Assembly: GCA_937967615.1 (NCBI GenBank)
Contig: CALCMJ010000025.1
Span: 1-63,050, forward strand
Length of the DNA stretch: 63,050 bases
Direction: 5' to 3'
From: an uncultured Saprospiraceae bacterium
Lineage (GTDB): Bacteria > Bacteroidota > Bacteroidia > Chitinophagales > Saprospiraceae
The translations under genes and the position numbers were made by a program. Positions within the stretch are counted from its first letter, which is position 1. The number at the start of each line of letters is the position of its first letter. Positions 9,285-17,943 of this stretch are shown here, piece by piece. Below the pieces are notes generated by a model. The model did no database searches. It was given only the letters and a program-made list of their open reading frames with translations, and was not told where the DNA came from.

Positions 9285-9588
9285 GATTGTAATAATGGCT
9301 TAATAAAATAAGCGCATTGTTATGAATATTTTCTTCCTTAGGTAAACTATCAATTTGCTCTTCTAAGATTTCAAACAATCTAAGTACGATGTACTTGAAC
9401 TCACTTTCATAAAGATTGTGATATTCAAATGACAACTTAAGAAAAGCTTTCTCGATAAGCTTCATGGCCGCACCAGGATATCTAAACTTTCTATTGCAAA
9501 ACTCTTCCAGTATAGGAAGACTTTTTTGATAGAACGTATCCCACTGTTCCATTATAAGGTGAAAATCTGATATTGGTTTCCTTCTCAT
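9277..9588 (-). CDS. Small uncharacterised helical protein
   Basis: I do not recognise this 103-residue protein. It is rich in Leu, Glu, Phe and Tyr and looks wholly alpha-helical, with segments such as LPILEEFCNR and VLRLFEILEEQID. There is no signal peptide or membrane segment, so it is probably cytoplasmic. It begins with ATG and converges on the pterin synthase gene, overlapping its end by 8 bp. It appears to have no co-directional partner within 200 bp. Coding status rests on codon-like composition and a clean frame across a gene-sized gap. Confidence 0.6.
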   Translation of the reverse strand: MRRKPISDFHLIMEQWDTFYQKSLPILEEFCNRKFRYPGAAMKLIEKAFLKLSFEYHNLYESEFKYIVLRLFEILEEQIDSLPKEENIHNNALILLSHYYNPN

Positions 9589-9810
9589 TTTTCAGATTAT
9601 ATACTAGCTAAATAACGCATACGACGATTAATTTGTTACCAAGCTTGTATAAAGAAATTGTTAATGCAAGCCGTGCGACAGTTAATATAATACTGATTTT
9701 CAACATTTTACATATATGCATAGCAAAATGGGTGGATTCCCTGAGTATTTGGGTAGTAAATGAACGCTTTATGCAAGGAATGGCTAATAAGCCTTTGGCA
9801 GCGAATTTTA

Positions 9811-11124
9811 TTAAAAACTGATACTGAAACCACCAGCTAGGCTAAAATTACGCTTTCCTAATGGGTCAAAAACCGACATTATGTTTTCTGTAAGTACCAG
9901 GCCTTTCATTCCCTTATATTCTATCATAGCAGACAATCCTACATTATCATAGGTGCCAAATCTGTTAGTGTAAGATGAACCTATCGTCAACCAATTTTTT
10001 AATTGCTTCCTAATATTTATGCCAATGGCATTATCTCTTTGCCCTGCAATACTTCTGCTATTCACTAAGGCACCAATGTCGAAAGATGCGCCTAGCTTGT
10101 GTTGAAATCCTGCAACTATAGTGAATGGGGTAGCAGCAGTATAATCTACATCCGTTTCCACAACTTCTAATAAAGCTTCTAGTGAATCTCTAAAAGAAGC
10201 TGAATCGTCAATTCCTAAATAGTCTATGATGTCAATTCCCTCATATCTACTTTCTCCTTCACTCTTGTATGATGTACCACGTAAATCCCATAATACAGAT
10301 CCAATGTTTTGGACAGAGGAAAAGACCCTGGTTTTTTCACTCAAGGAATAATCCAGTCCCAAATCAATTCCAAAACCATAATTTCCAAGAAACATTCCTG
10401 AAAATCCAGCTCTATTAAATTCTAAAATTACATCGTCATACGAATTATAAGTAAGGACTCCAGAGGTCAATAATTCGACATCCGTATTTAAACCTAATTG
10501 ATAAATATCATCTGAAGTCTCAAGTTGGATTAAATTCCTTTCTGTGTGTAGGTTTGAAATCCCAGATATGAACTTCAAATTTGCTCCTATTCTTAGATTT
10601 GATAACTGCAAAGATATACCACCATAGAATTCATGCAGTGCACTTATCTCAGCTGACGGACTTAACGTTACTTGCTGACCAATGAACTGGGCATTCCCAT
10701 CAGCCAATAGGCTATACAATTCTCTTGGATAGCTAACTTGCAAATAGTTTTTTTGATTATACCCTCCCTTCAACGTCATCTTGTCTAAGTAATACTCTAT
10801 GTGTATAAGGTTTAATTCTGAGCTGAACTCTTGAAGATTTTGATCTTTAATTAAATCCTTCGCCAGATCAAGATCTATGGTGCGTTCATTTCCATTGAGA
10901 ATAGAGATATCTCCAATACTGATGGAATTGGATAATAAGTGCGTATAACCCATTCCTGAAACACTAAATTTTGCAGAGCTATCTTGAACGGAGTTTATTA
11001 TATTTTGTTGAGCCATTTCTGGATAAAAATGGTAGCTTATCCCTTCTTGCGCAGATAGGAAGCTAATGCTGAAACAGAATACAAATAAAATATTGTGTAA
11101 AGAATTAATTGCCTTCATTGTCAA
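9811..11124 (-). CDS. Predicted outer-membrane beta-barrel, DUF5723-like
   Basis: The 437-residue product has a signal peptide ending near SFLSAQ. The rest has the alternating polar/aromatic strands of a beta-barrel and ends in Phe (GGFSISF), a typical outer-membrane insertion signal. The layout (IGANLKFISG, GFGIDLGLDYSLSEKTR, WLTIGSSYTNRFG) resembles the FadL/PorV-like DUF5723 family of Bacteroidota, a family-level guess from memory. The start overlaps the end of the upstream lipoprotein gene by 20 bp, or by 14 bp if the second Met is used. The two are therefore translationally linked and probably act together at the outer membrane. Substrate unknown. Confidence 0.7.
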   Translation of the reverse strand: MTMKAINSLHNILFVFCFSISFLSAQEGISYHFYPEMAQQNIINSVQDSSAKFSVSGMGYTHLLSNSISIGDISILNGNERTIDLDLAKDLIKDQNLQEFSSELNLIHIEYYLDKMTLKGGYNQKNYLQVSYPRELYSLLADGNAQFIGQQVTLSPSAEISALHEFYGGISLQLSNLRIGANLKFISGISNLHTERNLIQLETSDDIYQLGLNTDVELLTSGVLTYNSYDDVILEFNRAGFSGMFLGNYGFGIDLGLDYSLSEKTRVFSSVQNIGSVLWDLRGTSYKSEGESRYEGIDIIDYLGIDDSASFRDSLEALLEVVETDVDYTAATPFTIVAGFQHKLGASFDIGALVNSRSIAGQRDNAIGINIRKQLKNWLTIGSSYTNRFGTYDNVGLSAMIEYKGMKGLVLTENIMSVFDPLGKRNFSLAGGFSISF

Positions 11125-12619
11125 GTTTAATTCCCAATTTAAAATCTATCCCATAAGAAGACAAGATCCAAAAACTATCATCTGGAGTTATTTCATTGTT
11201 TGAAAATGTGCTGATCACTGCAATTTTCTTTGTCTTTTTCACAGCTCTCACTAATGCGTCCTCAATTGGGATTAGAGTAGTAAGTGCATCTTTGGGTTGT
11301 ACCTGGCCTTCTGAAAGCAAAGTTGCCGACTCGAGAAAAACGGATCCGTCTGGCAATAATTTTCCTAAGCTGTTTCCCTCATCATCCAAAAGATCAACTT
11401 CTAATTCAATATTAAATGGAAATGAATTTTGTGTTATCATTTTAAATTCTGCAGAATTGAATTCATCATACTTTGTGAGGTCGAGGTCAAAGGTGTCAGT
11501 GAGTTTTAGGTCGTTCAATTTACAGAGCAATGGTAGTTCTACCGCCACTTTAATTTTATAATAGCTATCGTCTTCCAGAAATCCAATAACCATTGGGTCT
11601 GATGCTGAATTTGCTTCTCCAACTACATCATAATATACAGAGGCTGCTTTCTCATTGAAGAGTTCGCCTATGTTTGTATTTGAGTTATCATAGTTAAAAT
11701 CCGTTAGAGCGATCTCTCCTACTTCGTCTAAGCTTGGGTAATTAAATGCAACGCCTTTGTCTACAGCAGTACCTTCTAGCTGAAACTGTTCACCTGAAAT
11801 TGTAGTGATAACAATTTCATTCACGAACATTCGCACCGGAAAACCAAAACTATTTTCTACTTGAAAGTTAAACTTGGGATCGTCAAATGTTAAGCCTCCA
11901 CTAAGCCATTTGTTGAATACATCTATAGTAATCACATCACCTACGAGTGGTGCTGAACTTCCTCCAAAAAACCCTTGCACGTAATCAAAGTCAAAAAAGT
12001 CCAACCAAAAAGCTACCCTGTCTAGTTGCACACTCGTCCCATCCTCCAAAATTGCTTCATATTTTGAGGATAAGAAGTTGTCCTGTGTATTAATAGCCCA
12101 TCCAGTAATATCTATAGTATCAGATCTATAAAACGTAAGTGCCTCTCCCTGATAATCAATAAAGAAATCCAATTTCAATGTTTCTTCATCTCTTTTTATC
12201 TCTGGAAACTCTAAATTCAATGTTACATCCTGATCAAAACTGGACTCAAATTCAAACACCAATTTTGTACCATCAAAGACAGCAATATCAACTGTCCTTC
12301 CTTCTGGTACCGGGAAATCTATAGGAGAGAATGTATTTGTTATATCCGTATACTGCCCATATGGGAAAGGAGGGAAAATTTGCGTAGATACTTGTTCAAC
12401 CACATCTCCTTTATAAAAAAGGGTCATGCGATCCTTATCGTCTACTAGGATCTCTAAATTTTCCTGGTCTGAAGACTCTGCGAGATCAATGATCTTTATA
12501 TCAGAATCTACCAAAGCAATTGCATACTCTCCATCTATCTTGTCCAAAGTGTATTTTTCCTCTGGAACACAAGAGAGTATAGAAAAGAATGCCGCAACGA
12601 GAATAAAAGATTTATGCAT
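11105..12619 (-). CDS. Large lipoprotein paired with the DUF5723-like barrel
   Basis: This 504-residue exported protein has the lipobox ILSC (Cys17) followed by VPEEKY. The mature part is acidic and strand-rich, with Asp-rich segments throughout and several Val/Ile/Thr strands, suggesting tandem beta-sandwich domains. I see no catalytic motif. It is the first gene of a two-gene unit with the barrel protein downstream (20 bp overlap). In Bacteroidota such lipoprotein/barrel pairs often form a surface complex. Whether it faces the periplasm or the outside cannot be read from the sequence; an acidic residue shortly after the Cys is compatible with surface export in this phylum. Confidence 0.72.
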   Translation of the reverse strand: MHKSFILVAAFFSILSCVPEEKYTLDKIDGEYAIALVDSDIKIIDLAESSDQENLEILVDDKDRMTLFYKGDVVEQVSTQIFPPFPYGQYTDITNTFSPIDFPVPEGRTVDIAVFDGTKLVFEFESSFDQDVTLNLEFPEIKRDEETLKLDFFIDYQGEALTFYRSDTIDITGWAINTQDNFLSSKYEAILEDGTSVQLDRVAFWLDFFDFDYVQGFFGGSSAPLVGDVITIDVFNKWLSGGLTFDDPKFNFQVENSFGFPVRMFVNEIVITTISGEQFQLEGTAVDKGVAFNYPSLDEVGEIALTDFNYDNSNTNIGELFNEKAASVYYDVVGEANSASDPMVIGFLEDDSYYKIKVAVELPLLCKLNDLKLTDTFDLDLTKYDEFNSAEFKMITQNSFPFNIELEVDLLDDEGNSLGKLLPDGSVFLESATLLSEGQVQPKDALTTLIPIEDALVRAVKKTKKIAVISTFSNNEITPDDSFWILSSYGIDFKLGIKLDNEGN

Positions 12620-12729
12620 AATATTAAGTTATCATTTAGCAAGATATTTTCAATTGGGCAATTTTTTGTCTTGGGCTCTAAATAATAAACGTCTAAATAC
12701 TTAAAATGTCACGGAATACAATAAGCATC

Positions 12730-14145
12730 TTAAAAACTCAACTCAAATACTTGGCCAGGCTCAGGAATCTCTATATCCTTAAACCCATTCTCTATTAGAT
12801 AGGATTTGAATGGTTTTTGCGTTTCATACTCTCCATGCACTAAAAATACTTTTTTAGCTGATTTCTTTTGGTTTGAAATATACGCCAACATCTCTTTTCT
12901 ATCCCCATGCGCTGAAAACGAATCCATCGTTTTAATGCTTGCTTTCACTTCTTTTATTTCTCCCAACAATTTAAGCTCTTGTACCCCTGTTTTAAGCATT
13001 CCGCCAGGTGTGTCTGGAGAACAATAACCAATGATTAAAAAGGTGTTTTTTTCACTATCAATATTATTAAATAAATGGTGTTTCACTCTTCCTGCATTCA
13101 TCATTCCAGAAGAACTTACAATGACGCAAGGTTTCTTAATAAAATTGAGTGCTTTGGATTCTTCAACACTTCTTGTATATGTCAAATCATTAAATCCAAA
13201 TGGATTATCATCCGTCAGAAGGTACTCGTTTAGATTATTATCAAAACATTCTGGATGCGAACCATATATTTTTGTTGCATTTACTGCTAAAGGGCTGTCT
13301 ACAAACACAGGAAGCTTTGGTAATTTCCCAGCACTTTCTAGTTTGTCCATCATGTAGACAATCTCTTGTGTACGCCCTACACTAAAAGCGGGTATAATTA
13401 ATTTACCTTTTTTTACGATGCAAGCTTCATGCAATATTTCGAGAAACGTCTCCACTTGTTCTGGAGGAGTTTCATGTTCTTTATCACCATAAGTGGACTC
13501 ACATATTAGGTAGTCTACTTCAGGGAGGGGATTTGGATCCCTGAGAATTGGTCTTTCTGGTCTTCCTATATCTCCAGTAAATCCTATAAGTCTTTCTTTT
13601 CCGTTTTCTGTGATTTTCAATGTTACGGATGCACTTCCTAGAATATGCCCCATATCTCTAAACAATAATTCTACGCCTTCTTTTATTGTGACCCATCGTT
13701 CATAACCACAACCAAAATACAAATCTAATGCAGGGGGTACATCCTCACTTGTGTATAGGGGAGTTCTTAATTTCTTTTTTTTCTTCTTTTTCTTTTTGAG
13801 TATCTTATTGTTATGCCATTCTACATCGCGTTCTTGAATTTTGGCACTATCTAACAACATGATAGCGCAAAGGCTTCGAGTTGCATGTGTGCAATAAATA
13901 TCTCCAGAAAACCCGTCCTTTACTAATTGAGGTACTCTTCCTGTATGATCAATATGCGCATGAGATAAGATCAAACAATCTACCTCACTTGGTTTAAAGT
14001 ACCATTTGTTGTTATTATCCCAAACATCCTTTCCTTTCCCTTGAAAAAGTCCACAATCTAAGAGTATTTTGTAGCCATCATCCAGCGTAATTAAGTGGGC
14101 GCTCCCAGTAACATTTCTCGCTGCTCCGCAGAATTTTATATTCAT
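12730..14145 (-). CDS. MBL-fold/beta-CASP metallohydrolase (RNA-processing type)
   Basis: The 471-residue product is a metallo-beta-lactamase-fold enzyme with a beta-CASP cap, the group containing CPSF73-like and archaeal/bacterial RNA exonucleases. The zinc motif is SHAHIDHTG (residues 61-69), with further ligands in GHILGSASV and FTGDIGRP. Beta-CASP motifs follow (IPAFSVGRTQE, VSSSGMMNAGR) and the terminal His is in SAHGDR and LVHGEY. A run of nine lysines at residues 117-125 sits in a linker of the MBL part; it is encoded by mixed AAA/AAG codons with an A8 tract and could be slippage-prone. The gene stands alone, with TATCTTTG upstream. Acting on RNA is inferred from family. Confidence 0.88.
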   Translation of the reverse strand: MNIKFCGAARNVTGSAHLITLDDGYKILLDCGLFQGKGKDVWDNNNKWYFKPSEVDCLILSHAHIDHTGRVPQLVKDGFSGDIYCTHATRSLCAIMLLDSAKIQERDVEWHNNKILKKKKKKKKKLRTPLYTSEDVPPALDLYFGCGYERWVTIKEGVELLFRDMGHILGSASVTLKITENGKERLIGFTGDIGRPERPILRDPNPLPEVDYLICESTYGDKEHETPPEQVETFLEILHEACIVKKGKLIIPAFSVGRTQEIVYMMDKLESAGKLPKLPVFVDSPLAVNATKIYGSHPECFDNNLNEYLLTDDNPFGFNDLTYTRSVEESKALNFIKKPCVIVSSSGMMNAGRVKHHLFNNIDSEKNTFLIIGYCSPDTPGGMLKTGVQELKLLGEIKEVKASIKTMDSFSAHGDRKEMLAYISNQKKSAKKVFLVHGEYETQKPFKSYLIENGFKDIEIPEPGQVFELSF

Positions 14146-14165
14146 ATAGTTATAGGTTCAAGTCG

Positions 14166-14173
14166 CAAAGATA
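14166..14173 (-). promoter_or_regulatory. Bacteroidota-type -7 element for the MBL/beta-CASP gene
   Basis: Read on the minus strand this is TATCTTTG, a full match to TAnnTTTG. It lies 20 bp before the ATG at 14145, leaving a very short leader. I find no TTG at the expected -33 distance, so the call rests on the -7 element alone. Confidence 0.4.
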
Positions 14174-14234
14174 AAATTCTGTGCTTATTGAATGGGTCTA
14201 AGATGCTCTGGTCTCACAAACTAAGATAAAAACA

Positions 14235-14972
14235 CTAGTTTTTAACGAGTCTAAATGTTTTAAGTAAGTTTCTTCTTTTATCAAATGCTGATAAGAAATA
14301 AATGCCAGCTTTGAAATTCTGCATATCAAGGCCACCATCATATTTTACGTCTTCGATTGTATTGCCATAAACGTCAGAAATGCTCAAAGATGAAATACGA
14401 TCCAAATTTGATAGCTGGACCATTGCTTGTGTAGGGTTAGGATAAATCTCAAGAGCTGCGATATAAGGATCCTCAACTGCAACTAACTCTAAACAGTCTG
14501 CACTGTTTACATGTATTTCCAATTCTAAGGATTCAATGATTGTCTCAGGATCTTCAATAGTAGAAAAATCTAAAGTTACAGTACAACAACCCGCAACAGT
14601 ATATGGAAGAACATGTAAGACAAAGTCATAAGTTTCCCCTGGGTCCAACACTGATGGAAAATTTATTCCCGAGCCTTCTGGATCATAATTTGTAGAAACA
14701 GTCTCATCGTAGCAGAAATTATTATCGCAAACAAAAATTCCCCATTCCTCCATACAGGTATCTGAGGAAGTAAGAATTTCCCATTTTAGATTAGCTATAT
14801 CCGTTCCCAAGTTTGATAGGTCAATATGAATTGAGAGATCAAGAATAGAATCTGTTAGATCTTGTCCTTTGAAATTGGTATCTGACTTAAGATCTGCTAC
14901 TATATCAATTTGTGCAAAAACAGGTGATAAACCAATAGCTATAAAGAGAAAAATAGGTAGAATTCTTTTCAT
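14235..14972 (-). CDS. Secreted protein with T9SS type A sorting domain
   Basis: The 245-residue product has a signal peptide ending near SPVFAQ and a Cys-rich beta-sandwich of about 150 residues (pairs such as CMEEWGIFVC and AGCC). It ends in a C-terminal domain with the usual T9SS type A marks: EIYPNPTQ, LSISDVYG, FKAGIYFLSAF and a basic end (FRLVKN). The sandwich has segments typical of CARDB-like adhesion modules (LSNLGTDIANLKWEI, LDPGETYDFVLHV). It should cross the outer membrane through type IX secretion and be anchored or released. It is monocistronic and divergent from the 15144 lipoprotein gene. Function beyond secretion is unknown. Confidence 0.82.
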   Translation of the reverse strand: MKRILPIFLFIAIGLSPVFAQIDIVADLKSDTNFKGQDLTDSILDLSIHIDLSNLGTDIANLKWEILTSSDTCMEEWGIFVCDNNFCYDETVSTNYDPEGSGINFPSVLDPGETYDFVLHVLPYTVAGCCTVTLDFSTIEDPETIIESLELEIHVNSADCLELVAVEDPYIAALEIYPNPTQAMVQLSNLDRISSLSISDVYGNTIEDVKYDGGLDMQNFKAGIYFLSAFDKRRNLLKTFRLVKN

Positions 14973-15143
14973 GATAATGTATTTTGATAGTTGGCGGAAG
15001 AACGGTCTCTTACATTACCAAGATACAACTTAGAAAGAACATAATTATAAATTAGGCAATATTCAAATAAAAATGTCGGCAAAGTTAACTCTGAATTCAT
15101 AATATTCTTAAATCACATATTATCTTACTGGACAAACTAAACT

Positions 15144-15695
15144 ATGAGTTTAAATTTATCCACTTCTGCAGTATTTCTACTTTTTATATGTATTTCTCTG
15201 GTTTCATGTGAACCAGATGATGACCCTGCGAAAGATTTAAAATATTCTAGCATAGATGTTGTGACTGGCATGGACCTTTTTGATGCAAATGGGCAAGCTA
15301 TTGGACGGTGGAGGGAACCCAATGATAAGCGTGGAAATATCACTGCTTTTCCTGTTCCTGGAAATGGGAATGTTGCAATAATTGGAATACAAAATATCAA
15401 ACGTATACTGGTAATTCCGTCTACTTGTTTTAGAGATACAGTTACTGAAGACATTATTGGATTGTCTCAATCTACTGCATATGATATTGAAGATATTGAA
15501 GAATTCAAATTACTGGATCAAAGTCTTGAAATGAGCTCTGAGATTATCAATCTAAATCTCAGTGATTTAAATGCAGGATTTTACAAGATCTTTTATATTG
15601 AAAATGAAGAAAGTATATTTAGGCAAAATATATACATTGACCCTAACGTAAATAACTTTCCAGATTTTACTGCACTTGATACTGCTTGCCCTTGA
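15144..15695 (+). CDS. Lipoprotein of unknown function
   Basis: The 183-residue product has a signal peptide ending in LVSC (Cys near 22) followed by EPDDDP; the run of acidic residues after the Cys resembles surface-lipoprotein export signals in Bacteroidota. The mature part of about 160 residues looks like a small beta-rich domain (DLFDANGQAIGRW, LNAGFYKIFYIENEE) related in style to carboxypeptidase-regulatory-like modules. No enzyme motif is visible. It is convergent with the DUF5777 gene, with only 19 bp between the stops, and is separated from the T9SS gene by a 170-bp divergent promoter region. Confidence 0.7.
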   Translation: MSLNLSTSAVFLLFICISLVSCEPDDDPAKDLKYSSIDVVTGMDLFDANGQAIGRWREPNDKRGNITAFPVPGNGNVAIIGIQNIKRILVIPSTCFRDTVTEDIIGLSQSTAYDIEDIEEFKLLDQSLEMSSEIINLNLSDLNAGFYKIFYIENEESIFRQNIYIDPNVNNFPDFTALDTACP

Positions 15696-15714
15696 GTTAA
15701 TAAGCGTTCTGAAT

Positions 15715-16614
15715 TTAATTAATAGTGAAAACTCTACTTACATTAAATCCAAAATGGATGTCTCCATCAAGCCAGTTACCTACTGTCTCATTGATGAATC
15801 CTTTTTCAATCATGGAAGTACTATTCGTGAAGTGAAGTTGAAAAACATGTCCGCCTGTTTCTATATCAAAACCTACACTCAGTGAATTTCTATAACCAGG
15901 GGCCAATTGGTCAGGTAGGACATAAATATACTCTGCATTAAATGATGTTCGTTTGTTTAACTTCATTCTCCCACCTACTCCAATTGAATAAACGTCATTT
16001 GCTTCAGAGGCAGTACGCACAAGGTTACGGTGTATTAATGTTGGAGATAATTGAAGACTCAATGATTCACTTACCTTACGTCCTATTAAGACTTGGACTG
16101 TGTAATACATTCTGCTTGAAAAAAAATTATCTCTATCTGGATTTTGAAATTCTACAGTCTTAATCGCAGCACTCCCTAATAAGGAGGCAGTTATGGGCAT
16201 CGTCTTTTTTCCAGTGCTCTGTTTTAATATTTTGAATTTTGCAAACCCATCATAGGTTTTTTCAAAACTGCTACGTCCAAAACCTGCCATTAATCTATCC
16301 GTGATTCCATAATCTCCACCTATACGTATAGATGCTTGATCAAGGCCAAAAAATTCTGATAAGCCACCGTTTATAAAACCAAATCTATGTGATATCTTAA
16401 AATCAAAAACACCTTTTGCTGTATTTTCAATTGAGTGTAGATTTATAATACGATTTGCTTTGAAAGTAGCATATGTATAATCAGTTGTTTCTTCCTCCCC
16501 TAAGAGCGCTAACAGGTCTTCCTCATCTTCTTGGGCAGTTAATGAATATGGGCTAAAAAGACTAGCTATAGTTATAAGTAAAAAATATACTTTATAAATT
16601 TTCAAGTATTTCAT
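15715..16614 (-). CDS. DUF5777 family outer-membrane beta-barrel
   Basis: The 299-residue product has a signal peptide (to about SLTAQ), then an acidic linker with EDEEDLLALLG, then a predicted barrel starting FKANRIINLHSIEN. That opening and the later GGDYGITDRLMAGFGRS, YTVQVLIGRK and FQLHFTNS are hallmarks I associate with DUF5777. It is last in a five-gene operon with two haem lipoproteins, an OB-fold protein and YceI, and overlaps yceI by 23 bp. The position suggests it is the outer-membrane part of an envelope redox module. The family has no established function that I know of. Confidence 0.78.
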   Translation of the reverse strand: MKYLKIYKVYFLLITIASLFSPYSLTAQEDEEDLLALLGEEETTDYTYATFKANRIINLHSIENTAKGVFDFKISHRFGFINGGLSEFFGLDQASIRIGGDYGITDRLMAGFGRSSFEKTYDGFAKFKILKQSTGKKTMPITASLLGSAAIKTVEFQNPDRDNFFSSRMYYTVQVLIGRKVSESLSLQLSPTLIHRNLVRTASEANDVYSIGVGGRMKLNKRTSFNAEYIYVLPDQLAPGYRNSLSVGFDIETGGHVFQLHFTNSTSMIEKGFINETVGNWLDGDIHFGFNVSRVFTIN

Positions 16615-17149
16615 AATTTCCTGCTATTCTGATTTCTATCTCTTTCGCAATATTATCTTTAACTACAGATGGTATTTCTATGCCAAAATCAGCAACAAGA
16701 ACTTTTAATAAGCATTTTGCTACAATTTCACCATTGCTTACCTCAAAAGTTGTAGTTGTTGTAAGCTCTTTTTCTATCCCATGAATTTCTAAAATTCCTG
16801 TAACATCTACTGTGTAAATTCCATCTGTTTTCAAATTAACCTTAGAACTATCATTTAGCTGTCCTTTGAATTTTGCTTTTGGATATTTTGAGCTTTCCAT
16901 ATAATTCTCATTAAAATGCTCTTGCATCAATGCTTTTTCAAATTCAAAAGACTTAATCAAAACAGCCCACTGAATTTTTCCAGAAGACATATCTATAACA
17001 GTAGACGCACTATTACTAACAGCTTCAATATTTTCAATAGGAGTCGCGCTGAAGAAAGTGATTTCTCCTGTTTTAGTATAGTACTTTTGCCCATACGAAT
17101 TAAGTGCTGCTACTGCTATTAGTAGAAAGGAAATTATATACTTTTTCAT
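16592..17149 (-). CDS. YceI-family periplasmic lipid/isoprenoid-binding protein
   Basis: The 185-residue product is a lipocalin-like YceI barrel after a signal peptide (cut near NSYGQ). Family features: GEITFFSATPIENI early, FEFEKALMQEHFNENYMESSKYPKA in the middle (quoted in part: MQEHFNENYMESSKYPKAKF), VTGILEIHG, and a C-terminal strand with AGNYEI. Known YceI proteins bind long isoprenoid chains such as polyprenyl quinones, so here it may carry a quinone or related lipid for the adjacent haem proteins; that is inference. It sits 25 bp after the OB-fold gene and overlaps the DUF5777 gene by 23 bp. Confidence 0.88.
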   Translation of the reverse strand: MKKYIISFLLIAVAALNSYGQKYYTKTGEITFFSATPIENIEAVSNSASTVIDMSSGKIQWAVLIKSFEFEKALMQEHFNENYMESSKYPKAKFKGQLNDSSKVNLKTDGIYTVDVTGILEIHGIEKELTTTTTFEVSNGEIVAKCLLKVLVADFGIEIPSVVKDNIAKEIEIRIAGNYEILENL

Positions 17150-17174
17150 TTTCTTTTTTTTTATTATTAATATT

Positions 17175-17570
17175 TTAAACCTTGGCGGATCTCACAAGTA
17201 CAACATCCATAAGATAGCCTGTACATATTCCTTTCAATGTTACCTCTTGTCCTTCTTTAATGGAGGAATCCAATTCTTCTAATTGAAAAATCACGTTCGA
17301 TAATGCATTTCCTGTTTCTAGGTAAATGCTCATTTTCCCATTATCAGTTTTTGTCTTTGTCACCTTTCCTGTGACTTGTATAACCTTGTCCAAATATTTT
17401 TCGTTTGCCGCGTTTTCATCATTTTCAAACGAATCTAATAGCACATCAGCGGATAAGGTAAAATTTGTCTTCATAGAATCAATGCCCTTCAGAGGCTTAT
17501 TAAACATATACATACCAAATCCAGCTCCAATAAGGCCAAGAACTATGACAGTGTACAATATTTTCTTCAT
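17175..17570 (-). CDS. Membrane-anchored OB-fold protein (tRNA_anti-like)
   Basis: The 131-residue product has one N-terminal membrane segment (residues 4-22, ILYTVIVLGLIGAGFGMYM) and a periplasmic OB-fold. The first strand is DKVIQVTGKVTK; IYLETGNALSNVIFQLE and EGQEVTLKGICTGYLMDVVLV follow. These match the tRNA_anti-like OB-fold found in many small Bacteroidota envelope proteins, which has no proven nucleic-acid role there. It is the third gene of the redox operon, 4 bp after the single-haem lipoprotein. An OB-fold can also handle haem (as in CcmE), but no CcmE His motif is visible. Confidence 0.75.
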   Translation of the reverse strand: MKKILYTVIVLGLIGAGFGMYMFNKPLKGIDSMKTNFTLSADVLLDSFENDENAANEKYLDKVIQVTGKVTKTKTDNGKMSIYLETGNALSNVIFQLEELDSSIKEGQEVTLKGICTGYLMDVVLVRSAKV

Positions 17571-17574
17571 AATC

Positions 17575-17943
17575 CTAATTGTTTAAAGCACCTGAATTAA
17601 TCCAAGATTCTATTTTTTCAATTTCACAGTCAAGGAGTTTTGCTTTACCTTTTGGCATAGGCGAATATCCTCCACTATGCATAATAGCTCCTAAAAGACT
17701 TCCATCATTTACATACGGTAATAACTTTTCATAACCTTCAAGAGTTACGTTACCAAAATTCGCTGTTACACTATGGCAAGTATAACAGTCATTTTCTAAA
17801 ATTGGTAGGATATCGTTAGCAAGGCTCATATCCACGGCATCACATTCAGTAGTACCGTATAACTCTTCTTCTGAATCATAGTAACAACCACTTAGTAGAA
17901 TAAGCATTAGAAATAATATATTAGTTGTCTTTAGCCCCTGCAT
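17575..17943 (-). CDS. Mono-haem c-type lipoprotein
   Basis: The 122-residue product has a lipobox LLSGC (Cys near 20) and one haem motif CYTCH in ILPILENDCYTCHS. After it comes VTLEGYEKLLPYVNDGSLLGAI and then SPMPKGKAKLLDCEIEKIESWINSGA, where the Met of PMP is the probable sixth ligand. This layout (ILPI..C..CH, then MP and WI..GA) is that of the Planctomycete-type cytochrome c domains common in Bacteroidota. It overlaps the upstream two-haem gene by 23 bp. Its role is presumably electron transfer at the periplasmic face. Confidence 0.82.
   Translation of the reverse strand: MQGLKTTNILFLMLILLSGCYYDSEEELYGTTECDAVDMSLANDILPILENDCYTCHSVTANFGNVTLEGYEKLLPYVNDGSLLGAIMHSGGYSPMPKGKAKLLDCEIEKIESWINSGALNN

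Noticed and set aside
9633..9821. 62-residue plus-strand frame between two genes
   Set aside because: Runs into the end of the convergent barrel gene and shows no protein-like pattern beyond one hydrophobic stretch.
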